Assembly: GCA_000233775.1 (NCBI GenBank)
Contig: CP003096.1
Coordinates: 124,001-188,000 of the forward strand
Origin: Thermovirga lienii DSM 17291
Lineage (GTDB): Bacteria > Synergistota > Synergistia > Synergistales > Thermovirgaceae
Length of the DNA stretch: 64,000 nucleotides
Direction of reading: 5' to 3'
Position 1 is the stretch's first letter; every line of letters begins with the position of its first letter. Positions 8,907 to 16,407 of this stretch are shown here, in pieces. The position numbers and the translations under genes were made by a program. The notes under the pieces are model-generated. The model had not been told where the DNA came from and did no database searches. It worked only from the letters and a program-made list of their open reading frames with translations.

Positions 8907-9470
8907 TTGGGGATGTTGGCTATGATGGGGGTTAGAAAGGACGGAATGGGGCCTTTGGTCCCTGCGGATTACATAAAAAGGCTCAGGTTGAGCTTGGGGT
9001 TGACTCAGGCTCAGTTTGCGGTCCTTCTCGAGGTGGGCAACGTAACGGTATCTCACTGGGAGAAGGATGGCATGGATGGTGCCAGAAACTCAAGTTATGT
9101 CAACCTCAAAACTCTTGTAGGGTTACTGCGTCAGGCCATGGAGCATCCTGAGATGTTGAATCTCGAAAAGCTGTTGAAGTACTTGGATTTGGCGTCCCGG
9201 CACGAGTTGGTGGTTCACTATCTTCCCTTTGAAGATTTGGTTGCTCAGGAGTTATTGAGCGTCATCAACAGTGGGAGCGTGACGGGCGTAGTCGTTGCCC
9301 TGCTTCTGGACACAGAATTGGTTCGCCAAGGAAGGCCTACCCCTTATGAAAAGATTGTGTCTATAGAGGATAAAGGTCCAGCCCTAGGAGGCGGACTCCA
9401 GGAGGACGGCCTTTTGGACCAGATAGTGCGCCGCAGGAAAAATGACCTTGAAGATGCGGGTTCCTCCTAA
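8907..9470 (+). CDS. Helix-turn-helix (XRE-like) regulator
   Basis: This 187-residue protein has an XRE-type DNA-binding domain near residues 22-60: IKRLRLSLGLTQAQFAVLL, then NVTVSHWEKDG, the usual two helices and recognition residues. The remaining 120 residues form an acidic helical domain with no recognised ligand-binding fold. It may be a regulator of nearby motility or surface genes, but the target is unknown. The start is uncertain between 8907 (TTG) and the ATGs shortly after it. The end overlaps the converging gene 9467-9970 by 4 bp. Confidence 0.8.
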   Translation: MGMLAMMGVRKDGMGPLVPADYIKRLRLSLGLTQAQFAVLLEVGNVTVSHWEKDGMDGARNSSYVNLKTLVGLLRQAMEHPEMLNLEKLLKYLDLASRHELVVHYLPFEDLVAQELLSVINSGSVTGVVVALLLDTELVRQGRPTPYEKIVSIEDKGPALGGGLQEDGLLDQIVRRRKNDLEDAGSS

Positions 9471-9970
9471 ATTAAAGCACGCATTTCTTCCAAGCTTTTT
9501 GATATTAGATCTATGTTCACGGAGCCTGGTTGTTCCCCATCGGGAATGCTAGAACAAACCAGCTGAAGAGACCATAGGTCGTTTCCCTCATCGAAAGGTT
9601 CTTCTCCGTATTCCGTGTAGAGTTGGTTCAATCCCTCGTGTAGGCGTATGAAAATCTCTTCTAGATTCTTGCTGCATCCAGAGAGCTTTGCTTCATCCAA
9701 AAGGAGCGCAGCACGATTCAAAGAGGGGTTGTTTCCGAGGTACTTCAGCTTTTCATGGGGGAGGCTTTCTGCGACCAGCCTAATCAAGTGTCCCAGGCTG
9801 TGATGGTGCGGTGGTTTTATCTCTGGGGGGAAGATGCTTTCCCACAGAGATACAGCCTTTATGACCAAAGATGACACTTCTTCAACTCTGCGCAGGTAAT
9901 AAGGATTTCGACTGCAAATGATGGGGACTCTTATAGTTTTACCTATAGCGAAAAAATAATCTTTTTGCAC
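9467..9970 (-). CDS. Uncharacterised protein under c-di-GMP riboswitch
   Basis: This 167-residue protein is not recognised. It is cytoplasmic in appearance and mostly helical, with HHHSLGHLIRLVAESLP near residues 55-72 and two Cys. The GTG start at 9970 has AGGGGG eight bases upstream. A c-di-GMP-I riboswitch aptamer lies directly upstream on the same strand, and the AGGGGG can pair with a CCCCCT at about 10005-10010, so the second messenger probably gates its translation. Genes behind this aptamer class usually serve motility, attachment or surface structures. Its place between chemotaxis and flagellin genes agrees with this. Confidence 0.75.
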   Translation of the reverse strand: MQKDYFFAIGKTIRVPIICSRNPYYLRRVEEVSSLVIKAVSLWESIFPPEIKPPHHHSLGHLIRLVAESLPHEKLKYLGNNPSLNRAALLLDEAKLSGCSKNLEEIFIRLHEGLNQLYTEYGEEPFDEGNDLWSLQLVCSSIPDGEQPGSVNIDLISKSLEEMRALI

Positions 9971-10021
9971 TTTTATTCCCCCTAATCCGGGTTAAGAGCC
10001 AAGCAGGGGGCGGATTAGATC

Positions 10022-10112
10022 GCCGGCAGCCAGGCTGTCATAGCGCGAAATGTGCGCCTTAGACCCTGGGCTTTGCGCCGCAGGCTTTCGCCTGCTTTGC
10101 CCTTGTCAGCTT
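10022..10112 (-). ncRNA. Cyclic-di-GMP-I (GEMM) riboswitch
   Basis: Read on the minus strand the aptamer shows the class I hallmarks in order: GGGCAAAGC, a GCAGGCGAAAGCCTGC hairpin with the GAAA tetraloop, GCGCAAAGCC, GGGTCTAAGG, a CGC/GCG hairpin, then ATGACAGCCTGGCTGCCG, which carries the tetraloop receptor and the ligand-stacking region. Downstream, between 9975 and 10020, two alternative pairings are possible: CTAATCC with GGATTAG, and CCCCCT with AGGGGG. The second hides the ribosome-binding site of the next gene. The sense of control (on or off) cannot be told from sequence alone. Confidence 0.92.
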
Positions 10113-10173
10113 TCAGTTAGTAAACAATGTGTAAATGTGTGAAATAGTATATTCGGATTACAAGTGGCAGTCA

Positions 10174-10191
10174 ATAGAGCGAGGTAATTTG
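10174..10191. repeat. 18-bp target repeat, left copy
   Basis: ATAGAGCGAGGTAATTTG, identical to 13061-13078. The inner part GCGAGGTAATTTG also occurs at 11474-11486. The three copies are explained by two successive insertions. Confidence 0.8.
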
Positions 10192-11473
10192 TGTGTAGAT
10201 GAGCCTATATTTCGTTCCGTCTACTTTGGTAAAGTGAAAGAGATAATGGAAAAGGCGGGTACCTCTCCTTTATACTGGTGCTGCAACAACAACCAAAACA
10301 AAGGAAAAAGGAGGTAACCCGCCATGACTTCATTATACCAGCGACTAAAGGAATCAGGGAATCCCAAAGCCCCTATGGAAGTTATATGCGACTTGATAGA
10401 AAAAGGTAAAACAGCCAAAGAAATAGCTAACATCATGGGAATTACTGAAAGATGGGTTAGAACATTGATGAAACGGAAAAAAGATGGCCTATCTGCCAAA
10501 GAATTATTGCACAAAAAAGGTCCCAGATCCCCTCATCCAAAAAGAACTAAACCTCACATCGAAGCTTTGGTTATTGAAACTCAACAGAAAACCAACATGG
10601 GTCCTAGAAGACTTGCAAGAGAGCTGAAAAGAACCCTCAATCTGAATATATCTTCCTACACCATCAGAAACATCTTACGCAGAAACAACGTTAAAACTAA
10701 AAAAGTACGTTCTAGAAACGGAAATAAACGCTACTATGCCAACCTAAACCACTGGGAAGCCCTACAATACTTCCAGATCGATTCAAAACATATAGCAGAC
10801 GCAAAGACTCTCCCACCAAAAGCATATGCTGCCCTGTTTAAATACAGGCTTCCCAAATACCAATTTACCGCTATCGATATCAAAACAAGAATGAGAATCT
10901 TATGCTTCTCCGATGAATGCTCTTTCGCAAATGGCTTCTCCTTCATACTTTACATCGCCTTCCTCATGCGGGCTTTGGGCATCAGACATAGAATGTTCTT
11001 CCAAACTGACAACGGGAGCGAATTCGGCGGATCTGAAGAAAGCAGAAAAAGAAAAATATTGCAGGAAAAATTCCTAGAACCCTTAGGCGTTACTCTCCTC
11101 TCCATACCAAAAGGAGAAAAAGAAGCCCAAGGTTTTGTGGAACGAAGTCATCGCACCGATGATGAGGAATTCTACATACCTGCACTACCTCACATAACAT
11201 CCCGAAAGGTCTTTATGACTTCTGCCGCAAGCTGGGTAAAATATTACAATCAAAAACGATCTCATGGAGGCAGAGATATGAACGGGAAAACTCCAAAGGA
11301 AAAAATATTTGAACTCTCACTAGTCAGTTCTAAAGCCGCTACTTCCATACCCCCTATACTCTTGGACAAAGTAAACACCTTTATACTAAAAATGGTGGGA
11401 GCTCAAAACATCTCCTGGGACTCCCACCATCTCCTTCAACTAATTAAACGGAAGCAATTTGTGGCCCCTTACA
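10192..11473 (+). mobile_element. IS481-like insertion sequence
   Basis: The element of about 1.28 kb begins TGTGTAGATGAGCC and ends GGCCCCTTACA, giving TGT...ACA ends with an imperfect inverted repeat of roughly 25 bp (the shared GCC and TTCC blocks can be aligned). It is flanked by GCGAGGTAATTTG at 10179-10191 and 11474-11486 as target duplication; the ends are uncertain by up to four bases. The single transposase gene runs slightly past the right end. Confidence 0.7.
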
Positions 11474-11502
11474 GCGAGGTAATTTGTGTTACCGGACAGT
11501 GA
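10324..11502 (+). CDS. IS481-like DDE transposase
   Basis: This 392-residue transposase has an N-terminal helix-turn-helix (residues 12-52, TAKEIANIMGITERWVRTL), a second HTH-like basic region, and an integrase-core domain. The DDE residues are visible as Asp in FQIDSKH, Asp in FQTDNGSEFGG and Glu in GEKEAQGFVERSH. An AAGGAGG lies close before the ATG. The catalytic domain is intact. The reading frame leaves the element at about 11473, and its stop codon is supplied by the neighbouring insertion sequence, so the C-terminal ten or so residues are not native. Confidence 0.85.
   Translation: MTSLYQRLKESGNPKAPMEVICDLIEKGKTAKEIANIMGITERWVRTLMKRKKDGLSAKELLHKKGPRSPHPKRTKPHIEALVIETQQKTNMGPRRLARELKRTLNLNISSYTIRNILRRNNVKTKKVRSRNGNKRYYANLNHWEALQYFQIDSKHIADAKTLPPKAYAALFKYRLPKYQFTAIDIKTRMRILCFSDECSFANGFSFILYIAFLMRALGIRHRMFFQTDNGSEFGGSEESRKRKILQEKFLEPLGVTLLSIPKGEKEAQGFVERSHRTDDEEFYIPALPHITSRKVFMTSAASWVKYYNQKRSHGGRDMNGKTPKEKIFELSLVSSKAATSIPPILLDKVNTFILKMVGAQNISWDSHHLLQLIKRKQFVAPYSEVICVTGQ
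11474..11486. repeat. Target duplication between the two insertion sequences
   Basis: GCGAGGTAATTTG, a second copy of the inner part of the 18-bp repeat at 10174-10191. It is at once the right duplication of the IS481-like element and the remnant left duplication of the ISNCY-type element. Confidence 0.75.
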
Positions 11503-11539
11503 TATTGTCACCCTGTAAGGGGACAGAGAAAATGTCACC

Positions 11540-12898
11540 ATGAGTAGGGGTGACGTATATTTGAGCGAGAAGGAATCCAGGCGTGTATATGTTATGGAGC
11601 GGTTGATGGAGGGCGTTGTGACGGTGAAGGAGGCGTCGTGTGTATTAGGGTTGAGTGAGCGTCAAATAAAAAGGCTGAAGGCAGGGGTGAAGGAAAGAGG
11701 TATAGCAGCGTTGGCGCATGGTAACAGGGGAAGGAAGCCTAAACATGCTACGTCCAAAGAGGTAAAAGAGGCCATAGTAGGTTTTGCAGTGGGTAAATAC
11801 CATGGAGCCAGCTACCAACACATGTCGGAGCTAATGAAAGAGCACGATGGAATATTTGTGTCGGCCAAGACTGTAGGTCGAATTCTCAAGGAGGCATCAA
11901 TACCCAACAAGCACACTCACAAGACTCCGAGGAGGAGGCGTACTAGGAATCGAATGTCCATGGAGGGCATGTTGGTACAGTGTGATGCCAGTCCCCATGA
12001 TTGGCTTGAAGGAAGGTGCTCCAAGCTATGTCTTCATGGAGCCATAGATGACGCTACGGGGAAGATTTTTGGCCTTTATTTCAGGCCCAATGAAGATTTA
12101 TTGGGGTATCTGCATGTTTTGAAGCAGATGGTGGAAGATTACGGGGTTCCCAGGAGTATTTACAGTGACGGTCATTCTATATTCTTTTCTCCTAAAGGAG
12201 ACAAGCTCTCCATAGAGGAAGAGCTTAAAGGAGAAAGAGTTAAGCTTACTCAGTTTGGAGAGGTGTTAAATCAGCTGGGCATAACCCATATAAAGGCTCG
12301 TTCACCTCAAGCAAAGGGGCGTATAGAGCGTCTTTGGGAGACCCTGCAGAGTCGTTTGATCGTAGAGCTTAGGATAGCAAATATTTGCACCATGGAAGAT
12401 GCCAATGATTTTCTGTGTGATTTCAAAAAGAGGTTTAACAGCCGTTTCGCTGTAAGGGCAGAAGATAAAGAACAGGCATTCAGGGCAAACCCTGGATTAG
12501 AGTCTTTGCATAAAATCATATGCATAAGGAGTCACAGAAAAGCTTCAAATGGATCCACAATATCTTATGGGGGTAGTACTTATCAGCTGTTAGATTCTAA
12601 AGGGCACGTGGTACCTCTGAAGCCCAAAAGCCCTGTTTGTGTTACAAGGCATCTCGATGGTTCCCTTGGAGCTTTATACAGTGGCGATTACTTTAAACTA
12701 AAGGCTATCTCAAGTGACAGTAACAAGAAAGCTATCCAAGAAGAAAACCTAGAAAACAAGGCAAAGCCAAGGGGAAAATATAAACCATCCATGGATCACC
12801 CATGGCGTAGGAGTATAAACAGCACAACCAAAGATCATAAAAACAAGAAAAGGTATCCTCTGGAAGGTGAATTGGGGGGAATACATGCCCCATATTGA
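11540..12898 (+). CDS. ISNCY/ISDol1-like transposase
   Basis: This 452-residue transposase has an N-terminal HTH of the IS630/ISL3 sort (TVKEASCVLGLSERQIKRL, residues 26-44), a second winged-helix region, and an integrase core with Asp in VQCDASPHDW, Asp in IYSDGHSIF and Glu in KGRIERLWETL. The C-terminal 100 residues are a basic tail. The start codon lies directly at the end of the left subterminal repeat, so transposase binding could regulate its own gene. The frame is intact over the expected full length, so the element may be active. Confidence 0.85.
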   Translation: MSRGDVYLSEKESRRVYVMERLMEGVVTVKEASCVLGLSERQIKRLKAGVKERGIAALAHGNRGRKPKHATSKEVKEAIVGFAVGKYHGASYQHMSELMKEHDGIFVSAKTVGRILKEASIPNKHTHKTPRRRRTRNRMSMEGMLVQCDASPHDWLEGRCSKLCLHGAIDDATGKIFGLYFRPNEDLLGYLHVLKQMVEDYGVPRSIYSDGHSIFFSPKGDKLSIEEELKGERVKLTQFGEVLNQLGITHIKARSPQAKGRIERLWETLQSRLIVELRIANICTMEDANDFLCDFKKRFNSRFAVRAEDKEQAFRANPGLESLHKIICIRSHRKASNGSTISYGGSTYQLLDSKGHVVPLKPKSPVCVTRHLDGSLGALYSGDYFKLKAISSDSNKKAIQEENLENKAKPRGKYKPSMDHPWRRSINSTTKDHKNKKRYPLEGELGGIHAPY

Positions 12899-12932
12899 TA
12901 ACTACCACAAACTTACACAAACTTAAAAAACT

Positions 12933-12971
12933 AGCCCTGCCTTAAACTACAAAAAACACATTGGCAGGGCT
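12933..12971 (+). terminator. Hairpin after ISNCY transposase
   Basis: AGCCCTGCC (12933-12941) pairs with GGCAGGGCT (12963-12971) 35 bp after the transposase stop. There is no T-run, so it may be a weak terminator or a structure protecting the element from outside transcription. Confidence 0.45.
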
Positions 12972-13060
12972 AATATCTATGCCTAAACAATATCCAAAAG
13001 GGGACATTTTCACTGTCCCGTTAAAGACCTTTTAGGGTGACATTTTTACTGTCCGTTGAC

Positions 13061-13078
13061 ATAGAGCGAGGTAATTTG
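13061..13078. repeat. 18-bp target repeat, right copy
   Basis: ATAGAGCGAGGTAATTTG, identical to 10174-10191. It marks the right border of the insertion-sequence nest. Confidence 0.8.
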
Positions 13079-13107
13079 GGGAATTTTTAAAATATATTGC
13101 TAAAAAA

Positions 13108-13139
13108 TAAAAGGGGCAGATATATTCTGCCCCTTTTTA
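13108..13139 (-). terminator. Rho-independent terminator of flagellin gene
   Basis: AAAAGGGGCAG and CTGCCCCTTTT form an 11-bp stem with a 7-base loop and T/A runs on both sides, 22 bp beyond the flagellin stop. It could also stop readthrough from the insertion-sequence nest. Confidence 0.85.
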
Positions 13140-13160
13140 TGCTTTTGTGTTTATATAGCC

Positions 13161-15878
13161 TTATCTCAGAAGCTGGAGCACCTGCTGTGGCAGCTGGTTT
13201 GCCTGGCTCAGCATGGCGTTTGCGGCCTGCATGAGGATCTGGTTCTTGGTGAATTCGGTCATCTCTGCTGCCATGTCCACGTCCCTTATGCGGCTTTCTG
13301 CGGAGGTAAGGTTGGTGCTTGCCGTGGTCAGGTTGTTGATGGTGTGCTCCAAGCGGTTCTGGTAGGCACCAAGAGCAGCTCTCTGCTCTGATACCTGGTT
13401 CAAGGCGTTGTCTATTATGGTGATGGACCTTGCGGCGCTCTCTCTGTCGGTTACCAGAACTTTATCTACGCCCAAGGCTGCAGCCGACATGTTGCCCAGG
13501 TCTATGCTCATTTTCTCGCCCTCATTGGCTCCTATCTGGAAGACTGCGGAGTTGGAGGTAATATGCACGTTGGTCTCGAAGGACGAGGAATCGGCTATTA
13601 TGGACCAGCTCTTGGTGGTGCTGTTCCAGGATATGCTTGCGTTGGCCATCTTGTCGAACTCTACGTCCACGTTGGGGTCGATGACGCCCACCAAGGTGTT
13701 TCCGGTGAGTTCCACGTTGCTGGCCACCACTGCTCCAGTGTTGGAATCGGTTACGTCGACGGAGAAGCGGTTCTCCTGGCTTTCCTGGATCACGTTGAGG
13801 CCCAAGGCGGTGATTATGGAGTCGTCACCAACGAAGTTGAGTTCTCCGGCCTTGCCGGCCACTGCGCTGCTGAACACCAGGGTTCCGGCGATGGAGTAAG
13901 GAGAGTTCTCCGTGACCTCACCGGATGATATGAACTGCACGAAATTGTTGGCATCAGCGGATGAGACGTAGTCTTTCTGCCCCAAGGTCTCTGCGATGGC
14001 CTGATTGAACTTGGTGGCCGCCTGTTCCAAGGTGTCGTCGGCATATAGGGTTACTGTGGCCTTCTTGCCGTCGCCCTGGATGATGGTTATGGTCTGAGGA
14101 TCCTCGAGGAGGTTTACGCCGCCTGTTCCCTGGAACTGGGCCAGGTCCTTGAGCTTGGTGTTGCCCGTTGCCACGGTCCCCTCGGGGAGGCCGCTTGCTA
14201 CGGTGAACTGGAACGCAGGGGACTCGTCCACCAGGTAGGTGTCGAAGTCCATCTGGATGGCGCCGTCGTAGAGGACGTTGTTGCTGTCCACCTGGTACAT
14301 GTAGAAGTTCTTGTCGGAAGCGCCATCAAGGGCACCCGCGGAGAAGTTGAAGTAGTAATTGTTGGTTCCGTCGGTTATCTTGACTACATCGCCGTTTGCC
14401 GCGCTGGCATCCCACACGGTCAAAGCAGCCTTGTCTCCCACCGAAGCGGTGTTGATGTCGAAGGTCGTATCACCTAAAGTTACTCCGGCGATGACGTCAC
14501 CAGCGCCCTCAAAGCCTGTTCCGTCGGCCGCAACGCCTGTTAGGTTGACCGAGCCGCTCGTCCAAGTGCCATTTCCATCCATTGCTCGATACTCTACGGC
14601 TAGGTCAAGGGTGTTGGCGTCGCTGTCCTTGCCGGTCACTTCTATTGACATGGTGATGTAGCTGTAGCCTCCAAAGACAGTAGCCGTGGCAGTGGAGGTT
14701 ATAAACCCGTTCGGGTCGCTGAGGTTGTACCCTGCAGTCACATCGCCAGCGTTAACGTTGTTGGAGGTTATGACGCTGTAAGTTCCGCCGGCCATCTGGT
14801 TTCCGTCCACGGTGTCGATGTTTGTGATGTTTTGAGATGCCTTCGAAACCGAGAAGCTGTTTGCAACCGTGGCGAAATCATCGGCTCCACCTGCACTGGT
14901 GTCGGTGGTAGCTGACAAACTTCCTGACTGAATTATGGCATTCGCTGCAGCATCTTCTAAGACTAACTCGGACTGCCCAGCACCACCACCTTCATTTAGG
15001 GTTGTGGTGAATGAGAAGTCGGTTCCCGCCTCTTTTGCAGTGATGGTAATAGCGGTGTCATCTACGCTCACGGTGAAGTACTTGTTGAAGTCATCGTTGG
15101 CCTCCAAGCCGGCCTTGATCTGGTCAGCCTGGGCGGCTGCATCAGCACCTGTTAGTGCAATGCCGCTAACCGAGAAGGTGTTTCCGTTTATTGTGAAGCT
15201 AAAGTCCAAAGAGTCATTTTCTGCACCGGTTGCTGCGGTTCCAACTACTAGCTGTGCTGCGGCCTTGCGGCCCTCTCCTGCGGTCTGGCTCTCTATTTCG
15301 CCGCCGGAACCGCTTCCCAGGGTGAAGACGTTGGATGCCTGAACCTGTGCGGTTCCTGCCTGGAGAAGGTCAACGGAGATCTTGTAGTTGCCCTCGTTCG
15401 TGACCGTGCCACGGGCATAAACCTTGGTCGTGGACTTGTCAGTGGATACTATCGCGGAGGCAGTTCCATCCAACAGCTTTTTGGTGTTGAACGTGGTGGT
15501 GTCGGAGATCCTGTCTAGCTCCTGGGTGAGCTGGTCTATCTCCGACTGAATCGCCTGGCGGTCGTTGGCCGTCAATGTGTCGTTGGCCGCCTGAACGGAG
15601 AGCTCCCTCATCCTCTGGAGAATGGACTGGGTCTCGTTCAGGGCGCCTTCTGCCGTTTGGATCAGGGAGATGCCGTCCTGGGAGTTGCTGACCGCCTTGT
15701 CCAAACCTGCGGTCTGGGCCCTCATCTTCTCCGATATGGCAAGTCCTGCGGCGTCGTCTGCGGCGCTGTTGATCCTAAGACCAGTGGACAACCTGGTGAG
15801 GGACCTGGAAAGGGCGTGTTCGTTGGTCCTCAGACTGTTCTGAGTCACCATTGAGTTGATGTTGTGATAGATACGCAT
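13161..15878 (-). CDS. hag: Flagellin with very large central domain
   Basis: This flagellin has 905 residues against the common 270-500. The conserved N-terminal D0/D1 part (INSMVTQNSLRTNEHALSR through LAISEKMRAQ) and C-terminal part (ESRIRDVDMAAEMTEFTKNQ to QVLQLLR) are intact. About 600 intervening residues are beta-rich, Gly/Thr/Asn/Asp-rich sequence that would form the outward-facing D2/D3 domains. The start at 15878 has AAGGAGG; the frame is open a further 90 codons upstream but these lie in the leader. Cys is absent from the parts read. The leader carries a CsrA-type hairpin, and csrA and fliW are the next genes upstream, as expected for feedback control of flagellin. Confidence 0.95.
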   Translation of the reverse strand: MRIYHNINSMVTQNSLRTNEHALSRSLTRLSTGLRINSAADDAAGLAISEKMRAQTAGLDKAVSNSQDGISLIQTAEGALNETQSILQRMRELSVQAANDTLTANDRQAIQSEIDQLTQELDRISDTTTFNTKKLLDGTASAIVSTDKSTTKVYARGTVTNEGNYKISVDLLQAGTAQVQASNVFTLGSGSGGEIESQTAGEGRKAAAQLVVGTAATGAENDSLDFSFTINGNTFSVSGIALTGADAAAQADQIKAGLEANDDFNKYFTVSVDDTAITITAKEAGTDFSFTTTLNEGGGAGQSELVLEDAAANAIIQSGSLSATTDTSAGGADDFATVANSFSVSKASQNITNIDTVDGNQMAGGTYSVITSNNVNAGDVTAGYNLSDPNGFITSTATATVFGGYSYITMSIEVTGKDSDANTLDLAVEYRAMDGNGTWTSGSVNLTGVAADGTGFEGAGDVIAGVTLGDTTFDINTASVGDKAALTVWDASAANGDVVKITDGTNNYYFNFSAGALDGASDKNFYMYQVDSNNVLYDGAIQMDFDTYLVDESPAFQFTVASGLPEGTVATGNTKLKDLAQFQGTGGVNLLEDPQTITIIQGDGKKATVTLYADDTLEQAATKFNQAIAETLGQKDYVSSADANNFVQFISSGEVTENSPYSIAGTLVFSSAVAGKAGELNFVGDDSIITALGLNVIQESQENRFSVDVTDSNTGAVVASNVELTGNTLVGVIDPNVDVEFDKMANASISWNSTTKSWSIIADSSSFETNVHITSNSAVFQIGANEGEKMSIDLGNMSAAALGVDKVLVTDRESAARSITIIDNALNQVSEQRAALGAYQNRLEHTINNLTTASTNLTSAESRIRDVDMAAEMTEFTKNQILMQAANAMLSQANQLPQQVLQLLR

Positions 15879-15904
15879 GCTACTCAAACCTCCTTGTTTT
15901 GTTG

Positions 15905-15924
15905 ATTTTCCATCCTTGGAAAAT
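15905..15924 (-). promoter_or_regulatory. CsrA-binding hairpin in flagellin leader
   Basis: On the minus strand ATTTTCC pairs with GGAAAAT around the six-base loop AAGGAT, which exposes a GGA as in high-affinity CsrA sites. A second GGA lies in the AAGGAGG ribosome-binding site 20 bases on. A separate GTCCCC/GGGGAC hairpin at 15925-15939 flanks it. The arrangement matches the two-site flagellin leader known from Bacillus subtilis. Confidence 0.7.
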
Positions 15925-16068
15925 GTCCCCTGCGGGGACTCTGACAAAAGCTGCCGGCCTGCTTTTGCCTCTCTATTGAAAATATAAGAGAGATAGTTTC
16001 GCCAAACAACCAACAAAGGATTTTTTTCGAAGGCCAGCTCAAGCTCTTCGCCGTAATCCCCAATATAT

Positions 16069-16095
16069 GTTTCGGCACTTTGAGGGTTATTTTCA
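16069..16095 (-). promoter_or_regulatory. Sigma-28 type promoter of flagellin gene
   Basis: On the minus strand TGAA, 15 bp and GCCGAAAC. The -10 octamer is identical to the one at 18209-18216 and the spacing is the same. Transcription from here would give a leader of about 180 nt that includes the CsrA hairpin. Confidence 0.6.
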
Positions 16096-16119
16096 ATATT
16101 TTCTATAGGAAAAAGTCCT

Positions 16120-16407
16120 TCAATTTGTTGAGGAGCTCCCATCCTCATCTTGCCCCTTCTTTTCCTGTCTTGGGCGGTTTCTCAAAAGGGTCTCTAAGAC
16201 GTCCAAGTTCTCTTTTGCGGCTTCGGCCGCCGCTTTGTTGGCCTCTGTGACCTCTGCTAGGATTTCCTTTCTCCATATATTTACGCTTTTTGGGGCTTTT
16301 ATCCCCAGTCGGACGAAGTTGTTGCCCACTTCGATTATTCTTATCTCTATGCCCCCTCCAGCATCTATAACGATGCTCTCGTCCTTGCGTCTGGTCAAAA
16401 CGAGCAT
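16120..16407 (-). CDS. csrA: Translational regulator CsrA
   Basis: CsrA (95 residues) is a dimeric RNA-binding protein that blocks translation of GGA-containing leaders. The conserved core is present: MLVLTRRKDESIVI, then EIRIIEVGNNFVRLGIKAP and the helix start. It is longer than the 61-residue enterobacterial form, with a charged, Ala/Glu/Lys-rich C-terminal extension of about 30 residues. The ATG at 16407 overlaps the fliW stop (TGATG), so the two are coupled. The likely target is the adjacent flagellin mRNA, whose leader contains a matching hairpin; FliW relieves the repression when flagellin is exported. Confidence 0.96.
   Translation of the reverse strand: MLVLTRRKDESIVIDAGGGIEIRIIEVGNNFVRLGIKAPKSVNIWRKEILAEVTEANKAAAEAAKENLDVLETLLRNRPRQEKKGQDEDGSSSTN

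Larger units (their letters stand above)
11487..13060 (+). mobile_element. ISNCY-type (ISDol1-like) insertion sequence
   Basis: The element of about 1.57 kb has ends TGTTACCGGACAGTGATATTG and, inverted, GTCAACGGACAGTAAAAATG, both running on into TGTCACCCT. A second, subterminal pair lies just inside: GGGGACAGAGAAAATGTCACC at 11519-11539 and its inverted partner at 13000-13020. These paired repeats look like double transposase-binding sites. It is flanked by the 18-bp repeat, the left copy of which was later split by the IS481-like insertion. Confidence 0.75.

Noticed and set aside
10135-10317. Short plus-strand frame before the IS481 transposase
   Set aside because: It spans the target repeat and the element's left end, so it is interrupted by the insertion border and has no support as a gene.
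15879-16148. In-frame N-terminal extension of flagellin by 90 codons
   Set aside because: The flagellin N-terminus is fixed by family alignment at the Met behind AAGGAGG (15878). The extension runs through the leader hairpins, starts upstream of the likely transcription start and overlaps csrA.
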